A stretch of DNA of 64,000 bases from the NCBI GenBank assembly GCA_935421135.1, contig OW285197.1, positions 124,001 through 188,000 of the forward strand, read 5' to 3'. Numbering within the stretch: position 1 is the stretch's first letter; each line of letters opens with the position of its first letter. Of the stretch, positions 8,567 through 21,800 are shown in pieces. The stretch is from Bugulina stolonifera. Its lineage: Eukaryota > Bryozoa > Gymnolaemata > Cheilostomatida > Bugulidae. The translations under genes and the position numbers were made by a program. A model generated the notes under the pieces. That model had not been told where the DNA came from, made no database searches, and worked only from the letters and a program-made list of their open reading frames with translations.

Positions 8567-11500
8567 ATATTATATGGCAATAAATAGAGATGGCAATAAA
8601 TAATCACTGTAGCACCACAACATCTTTGAGCAGTGATTTTAAACTGGTTGGTTTTATTTCACTAAAATAATATAGAGCAGTTCATGCATCTATTACCTCC
8701 CTACGCCGTAGCAATGACAACCACCTCAATTCACTCCTATCCTCTCACTAGAAAGACACAGTAGTTTCCAGTCATACTCAGCTTGCTCCCTGGTAATTGA
8801 CTTTTACTACCAGCTGTGTCTATCCACTGATGGGTAGAAATGATTCAGTCTATAGCTGAGCTCAAACAAGCTAAAACAGGTAGGACAGACTATTTATAAT
8901 TTACACTGTACTTGTACTAACCATCATAAGGTCTGCACAGATAACCAGATATAATCTCACATTTTGTATGACAATAGAGATGGCAGTAAATAATCACTGA
9001 GTAGCACTACAATATTATCTTTGAGCATTCATCGTAAACTGTTTGGTTTCATTTGACTAACATAATATAGAGCAGTTCATGCATCTATTACCTCCCTACG
9101 CCGTAGCAATGACAACCACCTCAATTCAGTCCTATCCTCTGACTAGAAGGACACATTTAGTTCCAGTCATACTCAGCTCGCTCTCTGGTGACTGACTTAT
9201 AATAGCAGCTGTGTTTATTCTCTGGTGGGCAGAAGTGGTTCAGTCTATAGATGAGGTCAACTAAGCTAAAACAAGTAGGACAAGTTATTTACAACATACA
9301 CTGTACATGTCCTAACATTCCTAAGATCTGCACAGATACCCGAGTATAATCTCACATGTTATATGACAATAAATAGAGTTGGCAGTAAATAATCACTGTA
9401 GCACCACAACATCTTTGAGCAGTGATTTTAAACTGGTTGGTTTTATTTCACTAACATAATATAGAGCAGTTCATGCATCTACTACCTCCCTACGCCGTAG
9501 CAATGACAACCACCTCAATTCACTCCTATCCTCTGACTAGAAGGACACATTTAGTTCCAGTCATACTCAGCTCGCTCTCTGGTGACTGACTTATAATAGC
9601 AGCTGTGTTTATTCTCTGGTGGGCAGAAGTGGTTCAGTCTATAGATGAGGTCAACTAAGCTAAAACAAGTAGGACAAGTTATTTACAACATACACTGTAC
9701 ATGTCCTAACATTCCTAAGATCTGCACAGATACCCGAGTATAATCTCACATGTTATATGACAATAAATAGAGTTGGCAGTAAATAATCACTGTAGCACCA
9801 CAACATCTTTGAGCAGTGATTTTGAACTGGTTGGTTTTATTTCACTAACATAATATAGAGCAGTTCATGCATCTATTACCTCCCTACGCCGTAGCAATGA
9901 CAACCACCTCAGTTCACTCCTATCCTCTGACTAGAAGGACACATTTAGTTCCAGTCATACTCAGCTCGCTCTCTGGTGACTGACTTTTACTAGCAGCTGT
10001 GTTTATTCTCTGGTGGGCGGAAATGGTTCAGTCTATAAATGAGCTCAAGCAAGCTAAAACATGTAGGACAAGTTATTTATAGCATACACTGTACATGTCC
10101 TAACAATCCTAAGATCTGCACAGATACACGAGTATTATAATCTCACATATTATATGGCAATAAATAGAGATGGCAGTAAATAATCACTGTAACACCACAA
10201 TATCTTTGAGCAGTCATTTTAAACTGTTTGGTTTTATTTCACTAACATAATATAGAGCAGTTCATGCATCTATTACCTCCCTACGCCGTAGGAATGACAA
10301 CCACCTCCATCCACTCCTATCCTCTCACTAGAAGGACACATTTAGTTCCAGTCATACTCAGCTCGCTCTCTGGTGACTGACTTATAATAGCAGCTGTGTT
10401 AATTCTCTGGTGGGCAGAAGTGGTTCAGTCTATAGATGAGGTCAACTAAGATAAAACAAGTAGAACAAGTTATTTACAACATACACTGTACATGTCCTAA
10501 CAATCCTAAGATCTGCACAGATACCCGAGTATAATCTCACATGTTATATGACAATGAATAGAGTTGGCAGTAAATAATCACTGTAGCACCACAACATCTT
10601 TGAGCAGTGATTTTGAACTGGTTGGTTTTATTTCACTAACATAATATAGAGCAGTTCATGCATCTATTACCTCCCTACGCCGTAGCAATGACAACCACCT
10701 CAGTTCACTCCTATCCTCTGACTAGAAGGACACATTTAGTTCCAGTCATACTCAGCTCGCTCTCTGGTGACTGACTTTTACTAGCAGCTGTGTTTATTCT
10801 CTGGTGGGCGGAAATGGTTCAGTCTATAAATGAGCTCAAGCAAGCTAAAACATGTAGGACAAGTTATTTATAGCATACACTGTACATGTCCTAACAATCC
10901 TAAGATCTGCACAGATACACGAGTATTATAATCTCACATATTATATGGCAATAAATAGAGATGGCAGTAAATAATCACTGTAGCACCACAATATCTGTGA
11001 GCAGTCATTTTGAACTGTTTGGTTTTATTTCACTAACATAATATAGAGCAGTTCATGCATCTATTACCTCCCTACGCCGTAGGAATGACAACCACCTCCA
11101 TCCACTCCTATCCTCTCACTAGAAGGACACAGATGTTTCCAGTCATACTCATCTTGCTCCCTGCTAATTGACTTTTACTACCAGCTGTGTCTACCCACTG
11201 GTTGGAAGAAATGATTCAGTCTATAGCTGAGCTCAAACAAGCCAAAACAGGTAGGACAGGCTATTTATAATTTACACTGTACTTGTACTAACCATCATAA
11301 GGTCTGCACAGATAACCGGATATAATCTCACATTTTGTATGACAATAGAGATGGCAGTAAATAATCACTGAGTAGCACTACAATATCTTTGAGCACTCAT
11401 TTTAAACTGTTTGGTTTTATGTCACTAACATAATATAGAGCAGTTCATGCATCTATTACCTCCCTATGCCGTGGCAATGACAACCACCTCAATTCACTCC

Positions 11501-12318
11501 TATACTCTCACTAGAAGAACACAGTTGTTTCCAGTCATACTCAGCTCGCTCTCTGGTGACTGACTTTTAATAGCAGCTGTGTTTATTCTCTGGTGGGCAG
11601 AAGTGGTTCAGTCTATAGATGAGGTCAAGCAAGCTAAAACAAGTAGGACAAGTTATTTACAACATACACTGTACATGTCCTAACAATCCTAAGATCTGCA
11701 CAGATACCCGAGTATAATCTCACATATTTTATGGCAATAAATAGAGATGGCAGTAAATAATCACTGTAGCACCACAATATCTGTGAGCAGTCATTTTAAA
11801 CTGTTTGGTTTTATTTCACTAACATAATATAGAGCAGTTCATGCATCTATTACCTCCCTACGCCGTAGCAATGACAACCACCTCAATTCACTCCTATCCT
11901 CACACTAGAAGGACACAGTTGTTTCCAGTCATACTCAGCTTGCTACCTGGTAATTGACTTTTACTACCAGCTGTGTCTATCCACTAGTGGGCAGAAATGA
12001 TTCAGTCTATAGCTGAGCTCAAACAAGCTAAAACAGGTAGGACAGGCTATTTATAACATACACTGTACTTGTACTAACCATCATAAGGTCTGCACAGATA
12101 ACCGGATATAATCTCACATTTTGTATGACAATAGAGACGGCAGTAAATAATCACTGAGTAGCACTACAATATCTTTGAGCACTCATTTTAAGCTGTTTGG
12201 TTTTATTTCACTAACCTAATATAGAGCAGTTCATGCATCTATTACCTCCCTACGCCATGGCAATGACCACCACCTCAATTCACTCCAATCCTCCCACTAG
12301 AAGGACACAGTTGTTTCC

Positions 12319-12362
12319 AACCCAAACCCCAACCCCAAACCCCAAACCCCAAACCCCAAACC
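12319..12362. repeat. Telomere-like CCCCAAA tract inside the satellite
   Basis: About six units of CCCCAAA, with one CCCAAA and one CCCCAA variant, fill 44 bp. The monomer to the left stops at GTTTCC (12318). The sequence to the right restarts about 50 bases earlier in monomer phase (ACCACCTCAA at 12360, equivalent to 12269). The affected monomer interval is therefore 485 bp rather than 394. The tract is unrelated to the satellite monomer and looks like filler added at a repaired break. Confidence 0.9.
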
Positions 12363-13633
12363 ACCTCAATCCACTCCTATCCTCTCACTAGAAGGACACA
12401 TTTAGTTCCATTCATACTCAGCTCGCTCTCTGGTGACTGACTTATAATAGCAGCTGTGTTTATTCTCTGGTGGGCAGAAGTGGTTCAGTCTATAGATGAG
12501 GTCAACTAAGATAAAACAAGTAGGACAAGTTATTTACAACATACACTGTACATGTCCTAACAATCCTAAGATCTGCACAGATACCCGAGTATAATCTCAC
12601 ATGTTATATGACAATGAATAGAGTTGGCAGTAAATAATCACTGTAGCACCACAACATCTTTGAGCAGTGATTTTGAACTGGTTGGTTTTATTTCACTAAC
12701 ATAATATAGAGCAGTTCATCCATCTATTACCTCCCTACGCGGTAGCAACGACAACCACCTCAATTCACTCCTATCCTCTCACTAGAAGGACACATTTAGT
12801 TCCAGTCATACTCACCTCGCTCTCTGGTGACTGACTTTTACTAGCAGCTGTGTTTATTCTCTGGTGGGCGGAAATGGTTCAGTCTATAAATGAGCTCAAG
12901 CAAGCTAAAACATGTAGGACAAGTTATTTATAACATACACTGTACATGTCCTAACAATTCTAAGATCTGCACAGATACACGAGTATAATCTCACATATTA
13001 TATGGCAATAAATAGAGATGGCAGTAAATAATCACTGTAGCACCACAATATCTTTGAGCAGTCATTTTAAACTGTTTGGTTTTATTTCACTAACATAATA
13101 TAGAGCAGTTCATGCATCTATTACCGCCCTACGCCGTGGCAATGACAACCACCTCAATTCACTCCAATCCTCTCACTAGACGGACACAGTTGTTTCCAGT
13201 CATACTTAGTTCGCTCTCTGGTGACTGATTTTTCTAGCAGCTGTGTTTATTCTCTGGTGGGCAGAAATGGTTCAGTCTATAGATGAGCTCAAGCAAGCTA
13301 AAACAAGTAGGACAAGTTATTTATGACATACACTGTACATGTCCTAACAATACTAAGATCTGCACAGATACCCGAGTATAATCTCACATATTATATGGCA
13401 ATAAATAGAGATGGTAGTAAATAATCACTGTTGCACCACAATATATTTGAGCAGTCATTTTAAACTGTTTGGTTTTATTTCACTAACATAATATAGAGCA
13501 GTTCATGCATCTATTACCTCCATACGGTGTAGCAATGACAACCACCTCAATTCACTCCTATCCTCTCACTAGAAAGACACAGTTGTTTCCAGTCATACTC
13601 AGCTTGCTCCCTGGTAATGGACCTTTACTACGT

Positions 13634-13641
13634 GCTGTGTC
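13634..13641. other. Paralogous empty site for the hAT-like insertion
   Basis: GCTGTGTC occurs here within the uninterrupted string CTACGTGCTGTGTCTATCC. The same monomer type, about 1,183 bp further right, is split by the 2.9-kb transposon with this octamer on both sides. It gives the pre-insertion sequence directly. Confidence 0.9.
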
Positions 13642-14816
13642 TATCCACTGATGGGCAGAAATGATTCAGTCTATAGCTGAGCTCAAACAAGCTAAAACAG
13701 GTAGGACCGGCTATTTATAATTTACACTGTACTTGTACTAACCATCATAAGGTCTGCACAGATACCCGAATATCATCTCACAGTTTACATGTATATGACA
13801 ATAGAAATAACAGTAAACTATCAATGTACCACTACAATATCTTTGAACAGCCATATTCATGGTTGGTTTTATTTTATTGACATAATATAGAACAATTCAT
13901 GCATGTATTACCTCCCTAAGCCGTAGGAATGACAACTGCCGCAATTCACTCCTATCCTCTCACTAGAAGGACACAGATGTTTCCAGTCATACTCATCTTG
14001 CTCCCTGGTAATTGACTTTTACTACCAGCTGTGTCTATCCACTGGTGGGGAGAAATGATTCAGTCTATAGCTGAGCTCAAACAAGCTAAAACAGGTAGGA
14101 CAGGCTATTTATAATTTACACTGTACTTGTACTAACCATCATAAGGTCTGCACAGATAACCAGATATAATCTCACATTTTGTATGACAATAGAGATGGCA
14201 GTAAATAATCACTGAGTAGCACTACAATATTATCTTTGAGCACTCATCGTAAACTGTTTGGTTTTATTTCACTAACATAATATAGAGCAGTTCATGCATC
14301 TATTACCTCCCTACGCCGTGGCAATGACAACCACCTCAATTCACTCCAATCCTCTCACTAGACAGACACAGTTGTTTCCAGTCATACTTAGTTCGCTCTC
14401 TGGTGACTGACTTTTTCTAGCAGCTGTGTTTATTCTCTGGTGGGCAGAAATGGTTCAGTCTATAGATGAGCTCAAGCAAGCTAAAACAAGTAGGACAAGT
14501 TATTTATGACATACACTGTACATGTCCTAACAATACTAAGATCTGCACAGATACCCGAGTATAATCTCACATATTATATGGCAATAAATAGAGATGGTAG
14601 TAAATAATCACTGTTGCACCACAATATATTTGAGCAGTCATTTTAAACTGTTTGGTTTTATTTCACTAACATAATATAGAGCAGTTCATGCATCTATTAC
14701 CTCCATACGGTGTAGCAATGACAACCACCTCAATTCACTCCTATCCTCTCACTAGAAAGACACAGTTGTTTCCAGTCATACTCAGCTTGCTCCCTGGTAA
14801 TGGACCTTTACTACGT

Positions 14817-14824
14817 GCTGTGTC
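14817..14824. repeat. Left 8-bp target-site duplication
   Basis: GCTGTGTC lies directly before the CAGTG terminus of the transposon and matches 17722-17729. Eight bases is the duplication length of the hAT superfamily. Confidence 0.93.
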
Positions 14825-14860
14825 CAGTGTTCGAATTGTGGTTATACGGGAGTATACGGC

Positions 14861-14890
14861 GTGTACCCACCTCAATTTTGGTGGGTACAC
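14861..14890. repeat. Subterminal hairpin of the hAT-like element
   Basis: GTGTACCCACC (14861-14871) and GGTGGGTACAC (14880-14890) form a perfect 11-bp stem with an 8-base loop. One arm recurs near the right end of the element. Subterminal repeats are known transposase-binding sites in the hAT family. That role here is inferred. Confidence 0.85.
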
Positions 14891-15359
14891 TGTCAGCAGG
14901 CGTGTACCCTCATGGTAATTGACTAGTTTTGCTGAAGACACGGCAGTTTTCGCAATCGAAATAGGTTTACTGGTTGCTGAGTGACTGCTGATCGTAAAAT
15001 TTCCCTCTAATCTAGCGATCGTTTGATTGATAACAGCGTGTTAAGTCAATCCCGAAATGTCAAAGTAAGTTTATAGTAGCTTGAACCAGCAACCTGCACA
15101 CAAATAAATCTTTCTGCTTTACTAACAAAGTTAGTCATTGTATCAATGGTTTCATAGGACTTGAACATGGGTTCCACTTTCTTTAGTACTTTCAGCTTTC
15201 CGAATGCGTTTGCAGAGCCATGAAAACTTTTTGATAAGGACAGTGGCCAAACAGTTGAATCTAAAAGTTTTTTTTAGCTTTAAACCTGAATCTCAAAAGT
15301 AAATTGTTGTACTCTATTGCAATTTGACGTTTGACTGAGTGATAAATATCGGAGATAGT

Positions 15360-16010
15360 TGTATTTTTCTTACTTTGCTAATAAAATATAAAATACAAAA
15401 ATTAAAAATAAATATTAATTTATTATGATCATCCATGATGTTATATATAACAATAACATATATATTCGTATTTGTTAGATTATCACTAGAGAAAGAATCT
15501 GTATTCAATAATATAACATAATATAAATAATAAATCAAACATTATATTAATTATATAAAAAAATAAATAATATAATATAAATAATTATTTATTATTTTAT
15601 ATTTATAGTGATTATTATAAATAATAGAACTAGAAGTGAATCAATAGAATTAGATAATCAAATGGTAATCATATCATAATGATAACCATAATTATTTATA
15701 TTTTCATTCATTTTTATATGAAATAAATTATTTTCATTTGATAATAATTGTTGTAGCAATACGCCTGCATCAAGTATAAATAAAAATATTGCTTACTGGA
15801 TTGTCACAAGAACAAGAGTCGATATTCAATAAATAAAAATGAAAATATAAAATTAAAAATAGAAATAAATTGTTTTTAATAGAACAGGGAATTAGATAAT
15901 TAATTTATATTTAATGATCATTATTGTATCGAATATTTAATACAAATAATATAGCAATTGTTGTATTGTTTTATATAAAATATTTTAATCTCATGTTGAT
16001 ATTTTTATTC
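15360..16010. other. AT-rich low-complexity interior of the hAT-like element
   Basis: About 650 bp consist largely of A and T, with repeated AATAAATA, TATAATAT and ATTATTTA words on both strands. No gene, RNA or ordered repeat unit is visible in it. Confidence 0.8.
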
Positions 16011-16336
16011 TAGAATAGGTAGGAATACTATTTATTTTTGCACATAGTATTGAATTTCAACAGCTATAGGTGTTGCGCTACTATTGCAAACTACTTCCAA
16101 GTTTAGTAAGTGAGGCAAAGAGTGAAGTTATGACAAATTGGAATTCACAGAGAGCTAAGAAGAATCCTGTCACTGTTTAATCTAGATGGTACTAGTAGAA
16201 ACTAGGATTGAGCTTGGTTTCACTGGTTGACTGCAATTAAAGTAATCGTTTTGTTTGTATTCTCTATTTTTGTTGTATTGAGGTGATTCATTGCTTTCAG
16301 AAGTCCACAAATGACCACAGGTAATGAAGGTGTATG

Positions 16337-16415
16337 CTGCCTATTAGTGTACTTGCATGCTGCATATCAGTGTACTTGCATGCTGTCTATAAGTGTACTT
16401 GCATGCTGCCTAGTA
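16337..16415. repeat. Short tandem repeat, 23-bp unit, about three copies
   Basis: GTGTACTTGCATGCTG begins at 16347, 16370 and 16393 with intervening CATATCA or TCTATAA, and a decayed partial unit precedes it. It lies inside the hAT-like element. Confidence 0.85.
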
Positions 16416-17721
16416 ACCTACATGCATGATAGTTTGTCGAGTATTTTAGGTAGCTGAATCGTCTTTTTAGGCAATACTATATTTTTAGTTTACATTGAAT
16501 TTACTGTCAGTATGATTTGATATTTCTTGCTAAGGTTGTATTCGGCCATGGATTTAACTTTGAGGCCAGTTTTTACTAGTGCTGCCAATTTATAAAACAT
16601 TTAGCATTTTTGGAAGGTGTTGTCACAAGTGGTGAGGATACTTGTAATACAGTGTTTAGTAATCCAAAGGAAGCTGGTGAGGAATTTAATTTTGCAGAAA
16701 TTATACCCTAATTTATATTTTTCATATCTGCTGCTCGCTGGTGAAGCTGTCTTTTTCTAACATTGCTGTACTGGTGTTGTGGCAATGTCTTCTGTTCACT
16801 TTTCTAGGCGATTAGGCACTGTAGAGACCATTGGTTCAAACCCCAGTCAGGGCCTGGTGTTTTCATGGATTTGATGCAAGACCTATCAGCTCCCACAGAT
16901 AAATTCCTTAAATTAACAAAATTATAATAATATTAGAGAAAACCCAGTGAGTAGTACATGTATATATCCTAGATAAATTGGTGAAACTCCTTTACACAGG
17001 TATGTATGTTTTATAGGCTTCAACCTTTTAACTTTTCCTTATAGCTGTTGTTCAAATAACATTACTGGTGTTATATAATAAAGTCTACAGGTAGGTTGTG
17101 ACAAGGGAAATACATGTATTTCATTGTATAATACTTTTGTTCATTATAATTTTGTTGATAAACTTCAACTCCTTCCCTTCTCTAATGTTGATGTCAATGT
17201 CATAGCTGTTTTGTTGAATTACTATAGTTTTCACACAGTTGCAGTTACATGCTGTTGTTGTTTGTGTTTATATACTTTTGACAAAATATACAATTGTAAA
17301 ATGTTGTAGTTCAGCATTTTGTAATGAATAAAGAAGTTGTTTTCTCTTTGACTACATGTACTTTTATTACAGTGAAAGAAAGATAAGGGGAGTTGTCATG
17401 TTTTAAATAGTATAATAGATCTATTCATTCTTACAATCAATGCAGCAGTAATACAAAATTGAAGGACACGAAGCACACTCAGTAGTTTAAAATATAAGGA
17501 ATGGTCTACATTGGTACCAAGGCTGTACTCTGTGTAATGAGGTAAAGGAGCTATCAACCATAATTAGAAATTGTCCTCCCTTGTTTTGTCTTGCTGAAAT
17601 GGGAGAACAACTTCTAATTATGATCTGAAGCTTCTGAGTGACCAATGCACCCTTTAGGAAAGGTCCTAAGATTGCAGGTAGGAACCGTGTACCCACCTCA
17701 TTTGTTCCACTTCGAACACTG

Positions 17722-17729
17722 GCTGTGTC
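17722..17729. repeat. Right 8-bp target-site duplication
   Basis: GCTGTGTC follows the ACACTG terminus of the transposon and continues into the satellite monomer sequence TATCCACTGATGG. It is the partner of 14817-14824. Confidence 0.93.
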
Positions 17730-18829
17730 TATCCACTGATGGGCAGAAATGATTCAGTCTATAGCTGAGCTCAAACAAGCTAAAACAGGTAGGACCGGCT
17801 ATTTATAATTTACACTGTACTTGTACTAACCATCATAAGGTCTGCACAGATACCCGAATATCATCTCACAGTTTACATGTATATGACAATAGAAATAACA
17901 GTAAACTATCAATGTACCACTACAATATCTTTGAACAGCCATATTCATGGTTGGTTTTATTTTATTGACATAATATAGAACAATTCATGCATGTATTACC
18001 TCCCTAAGCCGTAGGAATGACAACTGCCGCAATTCACTCCTATCCTCTCACTAGAAGGACACAGATGTTTCCAGTCATACTCATCTTGCTCCCTGGTAAT
18101 TGACTTTTACTACCAGCTGTGTCTATCCACTGGTGGGGAGAAATGATTCAGTCTATAGCTGAGCTCAAACAAGCTAAAACAGGTAGGACAGGCTATTTAT
18201 AATTTACACTGTACTTGTACTAACCATCATAAGGTCTGCACAGATAACCAGATATAATCTCACATTTTGTATGACAATAGAGATGGCAGTAAATAATCAC
18301 TGAGTAGCACTACAATATTATCTTTGAGCACTCATCGTAAACTGTTTGGTTTTATTTGACCAACATAATATAGAGCAGTTCATGCATCTATTACCTCCCT
18401 ACGCCGTAGCAATGACAACCACCTCAATTCAGTCCTATCCTCTCACTAGAAGGACACAGTTGTTTCAGTCATACTCAGCTCGCTCTCTGGTGACTGACTT
18501 TTACTAGCAGCTGTGATTTTTCTCTGGTGGGCAGAAATGGTTCAGTCTATAGATGAGGTCAAGCAAGCTAAAACAAGTAGGACAAGTTATTTACAACATA
18601 CACTGTACATGTCCTAACAATCCTAAGATCTGCACAGATACCCGAGTATAATCTCACATGTTATATGACAATAAATAGAGTTGGCAGTAAATAATCACTG
18701 TAGCACCACAACATCTTTGAGCAGTGATTTTAAACTGGTTGGTTTTATTTCACTAACATAATATAGAGCAGTTCATGCATCTATTACCTCACTACGCCGT
18801 AGCAATGACAACCACCTCAATTCACTCCT

Positions 18830-21800
18830 ATCCTCTCACTAGAAGAACACAGTTGTTTCCAGTCATACTCAGCTGGCTCTCTGGTGACTGACTTATAATA
18901 GCAGCTGTGTTTATTCTCTGGTGGGCAGAAGTGGTTCAGTCTATAGATGAGGTCAACTAAGCTAAAACAACTAGAACAAGTTATTTACAACATACACTGT
19001 ACATGTCCTAACAATCCTAAGATCTGCACAGATACCCGAGTATAATCTCACATGTTATATGACAATGAATAGAGTTGGCAGTAAATAATCACTGTAGCAC
19101 CACAACATCTTTGAGCAGTGATTTTGAACTGGTTGGTTTTATTTCACTAACATAATATAGAGCAGTTCATGCATCTATTACCTCCCTACGCCGTAGCAAT
19201 GACAACCACCTCAGTTCACTCCTATCCTCTGACTAGAAGGACGCATTTAGTTCCAGTCATACTCAGCTCGCTCTCTGGTGACTGACTTTTACTAGCAGCT
19301 GTGTTTACTCTCTGGTGGGCGGAAATGGTTCAGTCTATAAATGAGCTCAAGCAAGCTAAAACATGTAGGACAAGTTATTTATAACATACACTGTACGTGT
19401 CCTAACAATCCTAAGATCTGCACAGATACACGAGTATAATCTCACATATTATATGACAATAAATAGAGATGGCAGTAAATAATCACTGTAGCACCACAAT
19501 ATCTTTGAGCAGTCATTTTAAACTGTTTGGTTTTATTTCACTAACATAATATAGAGCAGTTCATGCATCTATTACCTCCCTACGCCGTAGGAATGACAAC
19601 CACCTCCATCCACTCCTATCCTCTGACTAGAAGGACACATTTAGTTCCAGTCATACTCAGCTCGCTCTCTGGTGACTGACTTATAATAGCAGCTGTGTTT
19701 ATTCTCTGGTGGGCAGAAGTGGTTCAGTCTATAGATGAGGTCAACTAAGATAAAACAAGTAGGACAAGTTATTTACAACATACACTGTACATGTCCTAAC
19801 AATCCTAAGATCTGCACAGATACCCGAGTATAATCTCACATGTTATATGACAATGAATAGAGTTGGCAGTAAATAATCACTGTAGCACCACAACATCTTT
19901 GAGCAGTGATTTTGAACTGGTTGGTTTTATTTCACTAACATAATATAGAGCAGTTCATGCATCTATTACCTCCCTACGCCGTAGCAATGACAACCACATC
20001 AATTCACTCCTATCCTCTGACTAGAAGGACGCATTTAGATCCAGTCATACTCAGCTCGCTCTCTGGTGACTGACTTTTACTAGCAGCTGTGTTTATTCTC
20101 TGGTGGGCGGAAATGGTTCAGTCTATAAATGAGCTCAAGCAAGCTAAAACATGTAGGACAAGTTATTTATAACATACACTGTACATGTCCTAACAATCCT
20201 AAGATCTGCACAGATACACGAGTATAATCTCACATATTATATGGCAATAAATAGAGATGGCAGTAAATAATCACTGTAGCACCACAATATCTTTGAGCAG
20301 TCATTTTAAACTGTTTGGTTTTATTTCACTAACATAATATAGAGCAGTTCATGCATCTATTACCTCCATACGCCGTAGCAATGACAACCACCTCAATTCA
20401 CTCCTATCCTCTCACTAGAAAGACACAGTTGTTTCCAGTCATACTCAGCTTGCTCCCTGTTAATTGACTTTTACTACCAGCTGTGTCTATCCACTGATGG
20501 GCAGAAATGATTCAGTCTATAGCTGAGCTCAAACAAGCTAAAACAGGTAGGACAGGCTATTTATAATTTACACTGTACTTGTACTGACCATCATAAGGTC
20601 TGCACAGTTAACCAGATACAATCTCACATTTTGTATGACAATAGAGATGGCAGTAAATAATCACTGAATAGCACTACAATATTATCTTTGAGCACTCATT
20701 GTAAACTGTTTGGTTTTATTTGACTAACATAATATGGAGCAGTTCATGCATCTATTACCTCCCTACGCCATAGCAATGACAACCACCTCAATTCAGTCCT
20801 ATCCTCTCACTAGAAGGACACAGTTGTTTCAGTCATACTCAGCTCGCTCTCTGGTGACTGACTTTTACTAGCAGCTGTGATTTTTCTCTGGTGGGCAGAA
20901 ATGGTTCAGTCTATAAATGAGCTCAAGCAAGCTAAAACAAGTAGGACAAGTTATTTATAACATACACTGTACATCTCCTAACAATCCTAAGATCTGCACA
21001 GATACCCGAGTATAATCTCACATATTATATGGCAATAAATAGAGATGGCAGTAAATAATCACTGTAGCACCACAATATCTTTGAGCAGTCATTTTAAACT
21101 GTTTGGTTTTATTTCACTAACATAATATAGAGCAGTTCATGCATCTATTACCTCCCTACGCCGTAGGAATGACAACCACCTCCATCCACTCCTATCCTCT
21201 GACTAGAAGGACACATTTAGTTCCAGTCATACTCAGCTCGCTCTCTGGTGACTGACTTATAATAGCAGCTGTGTTTATTCTCTGGTGGGCAGAAGTGGTT
21301 CAGTCTATAGATGAGGTCAACTAAGATAAAACAAGTAGGACAAGTTATTTACAACATACACTGTACATGTCCTAACAATCCTAAGATCTGCACAGATACC
21401 CGAGTATAATCTCACATGTTATATGACAATGAATAGAGTTGGCAGTAAATAATCACTGTAGCACCACAACATCTTTGAGCAGTGATTTTGAACTGGTTGG
21501 TTTTATTTCACTAACATAATATAGAGCAGTTCATGCATCTATTACCTCCCTACGCCGTAGCAATGACAACCACCTCAATTCACTCCTATCCTCTGACTAG
21601 AATGACACATTTAGATCCAGTCATACTCAGCTCGCTCTCTGGTGACTGACTTTTACTAGCAGCTGTGTTTATTCTCTGGTGGGCGGAAATGGTTCAGTCT
21701 ATAAATGAGCTCAAGCAAGCTAAAACATGTAGGACAAGTTATTTATAACATACACTGTACATGTCCTAACAATCCTAAGATCTGCACAGATACACGAGTA

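Larger units (their letters stand above)
8567..14824. repeat. Satellite array, about 394-bp monomer, left segment
   Basis: Direct head-to-tail monomers are marked by GAGCAGTTCATGCATC at intervals of 395, 394, 394 and 397 bp from 8675 onward. Landmarks in each unit are TATTACCTCC, the near-palindrome CTACGCCGTAG, CTATCCTCTCACTAGAAGG, GATCTGCACAGATA and AGTAAATAATCACTG. This segment is dominated by two subfamilies, one with CTTATAATAGCAGCTGTG and one with CTTTTACTAGCAGCTGTG, plus a third with TTACTACCAGCTGTGTC. Stop codons are frequent in all frames and no gene was found. The array starts within a monomer directly against the LINE relic. Confidence 0.97.
14825..17721. mobile_element. Non-autonomous hAT-like DNA transposon, 2,897 bp
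   Basis: The element starts CAGTGTTCGAA and ends TTCGAACACTG, perfect 11-bp terminal inverted repeats with the CAGTG start common in hAT elements. It is flanked by an 8-bp direct duplication. The interior is AT-rich (especially about 15360-16010), with only short spurious reading frames of 61-74 codons. No transposase or hAT dimerisation motif is visible, so it depends on a transposase from elsewhere. Subterminal GTGTACCCACCTCA occurs near both ends in the same orientation (14861 and about 17687). A short 23-bp repeat array and a tRNA-like B-box sequence lie inside. The satellite resumes in exact register after the right duplication, so the insertion is younger than the local array. Confidence 0.92.

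Noticed and set aside
14688..14941. Frames of 66-76 codons at the left end of the hAT-like element
   Set aside because: They span the satellite/transposon junction and the terminal hairpin, so they are chance readings.
17124..17309. Possible small protein within the hAT-like element
   Set aside because: At 61 codons in AT-rich DNA, with a Cys/Val/Tyr-rich chance composition and no hAT transposase motif, it is not supported.
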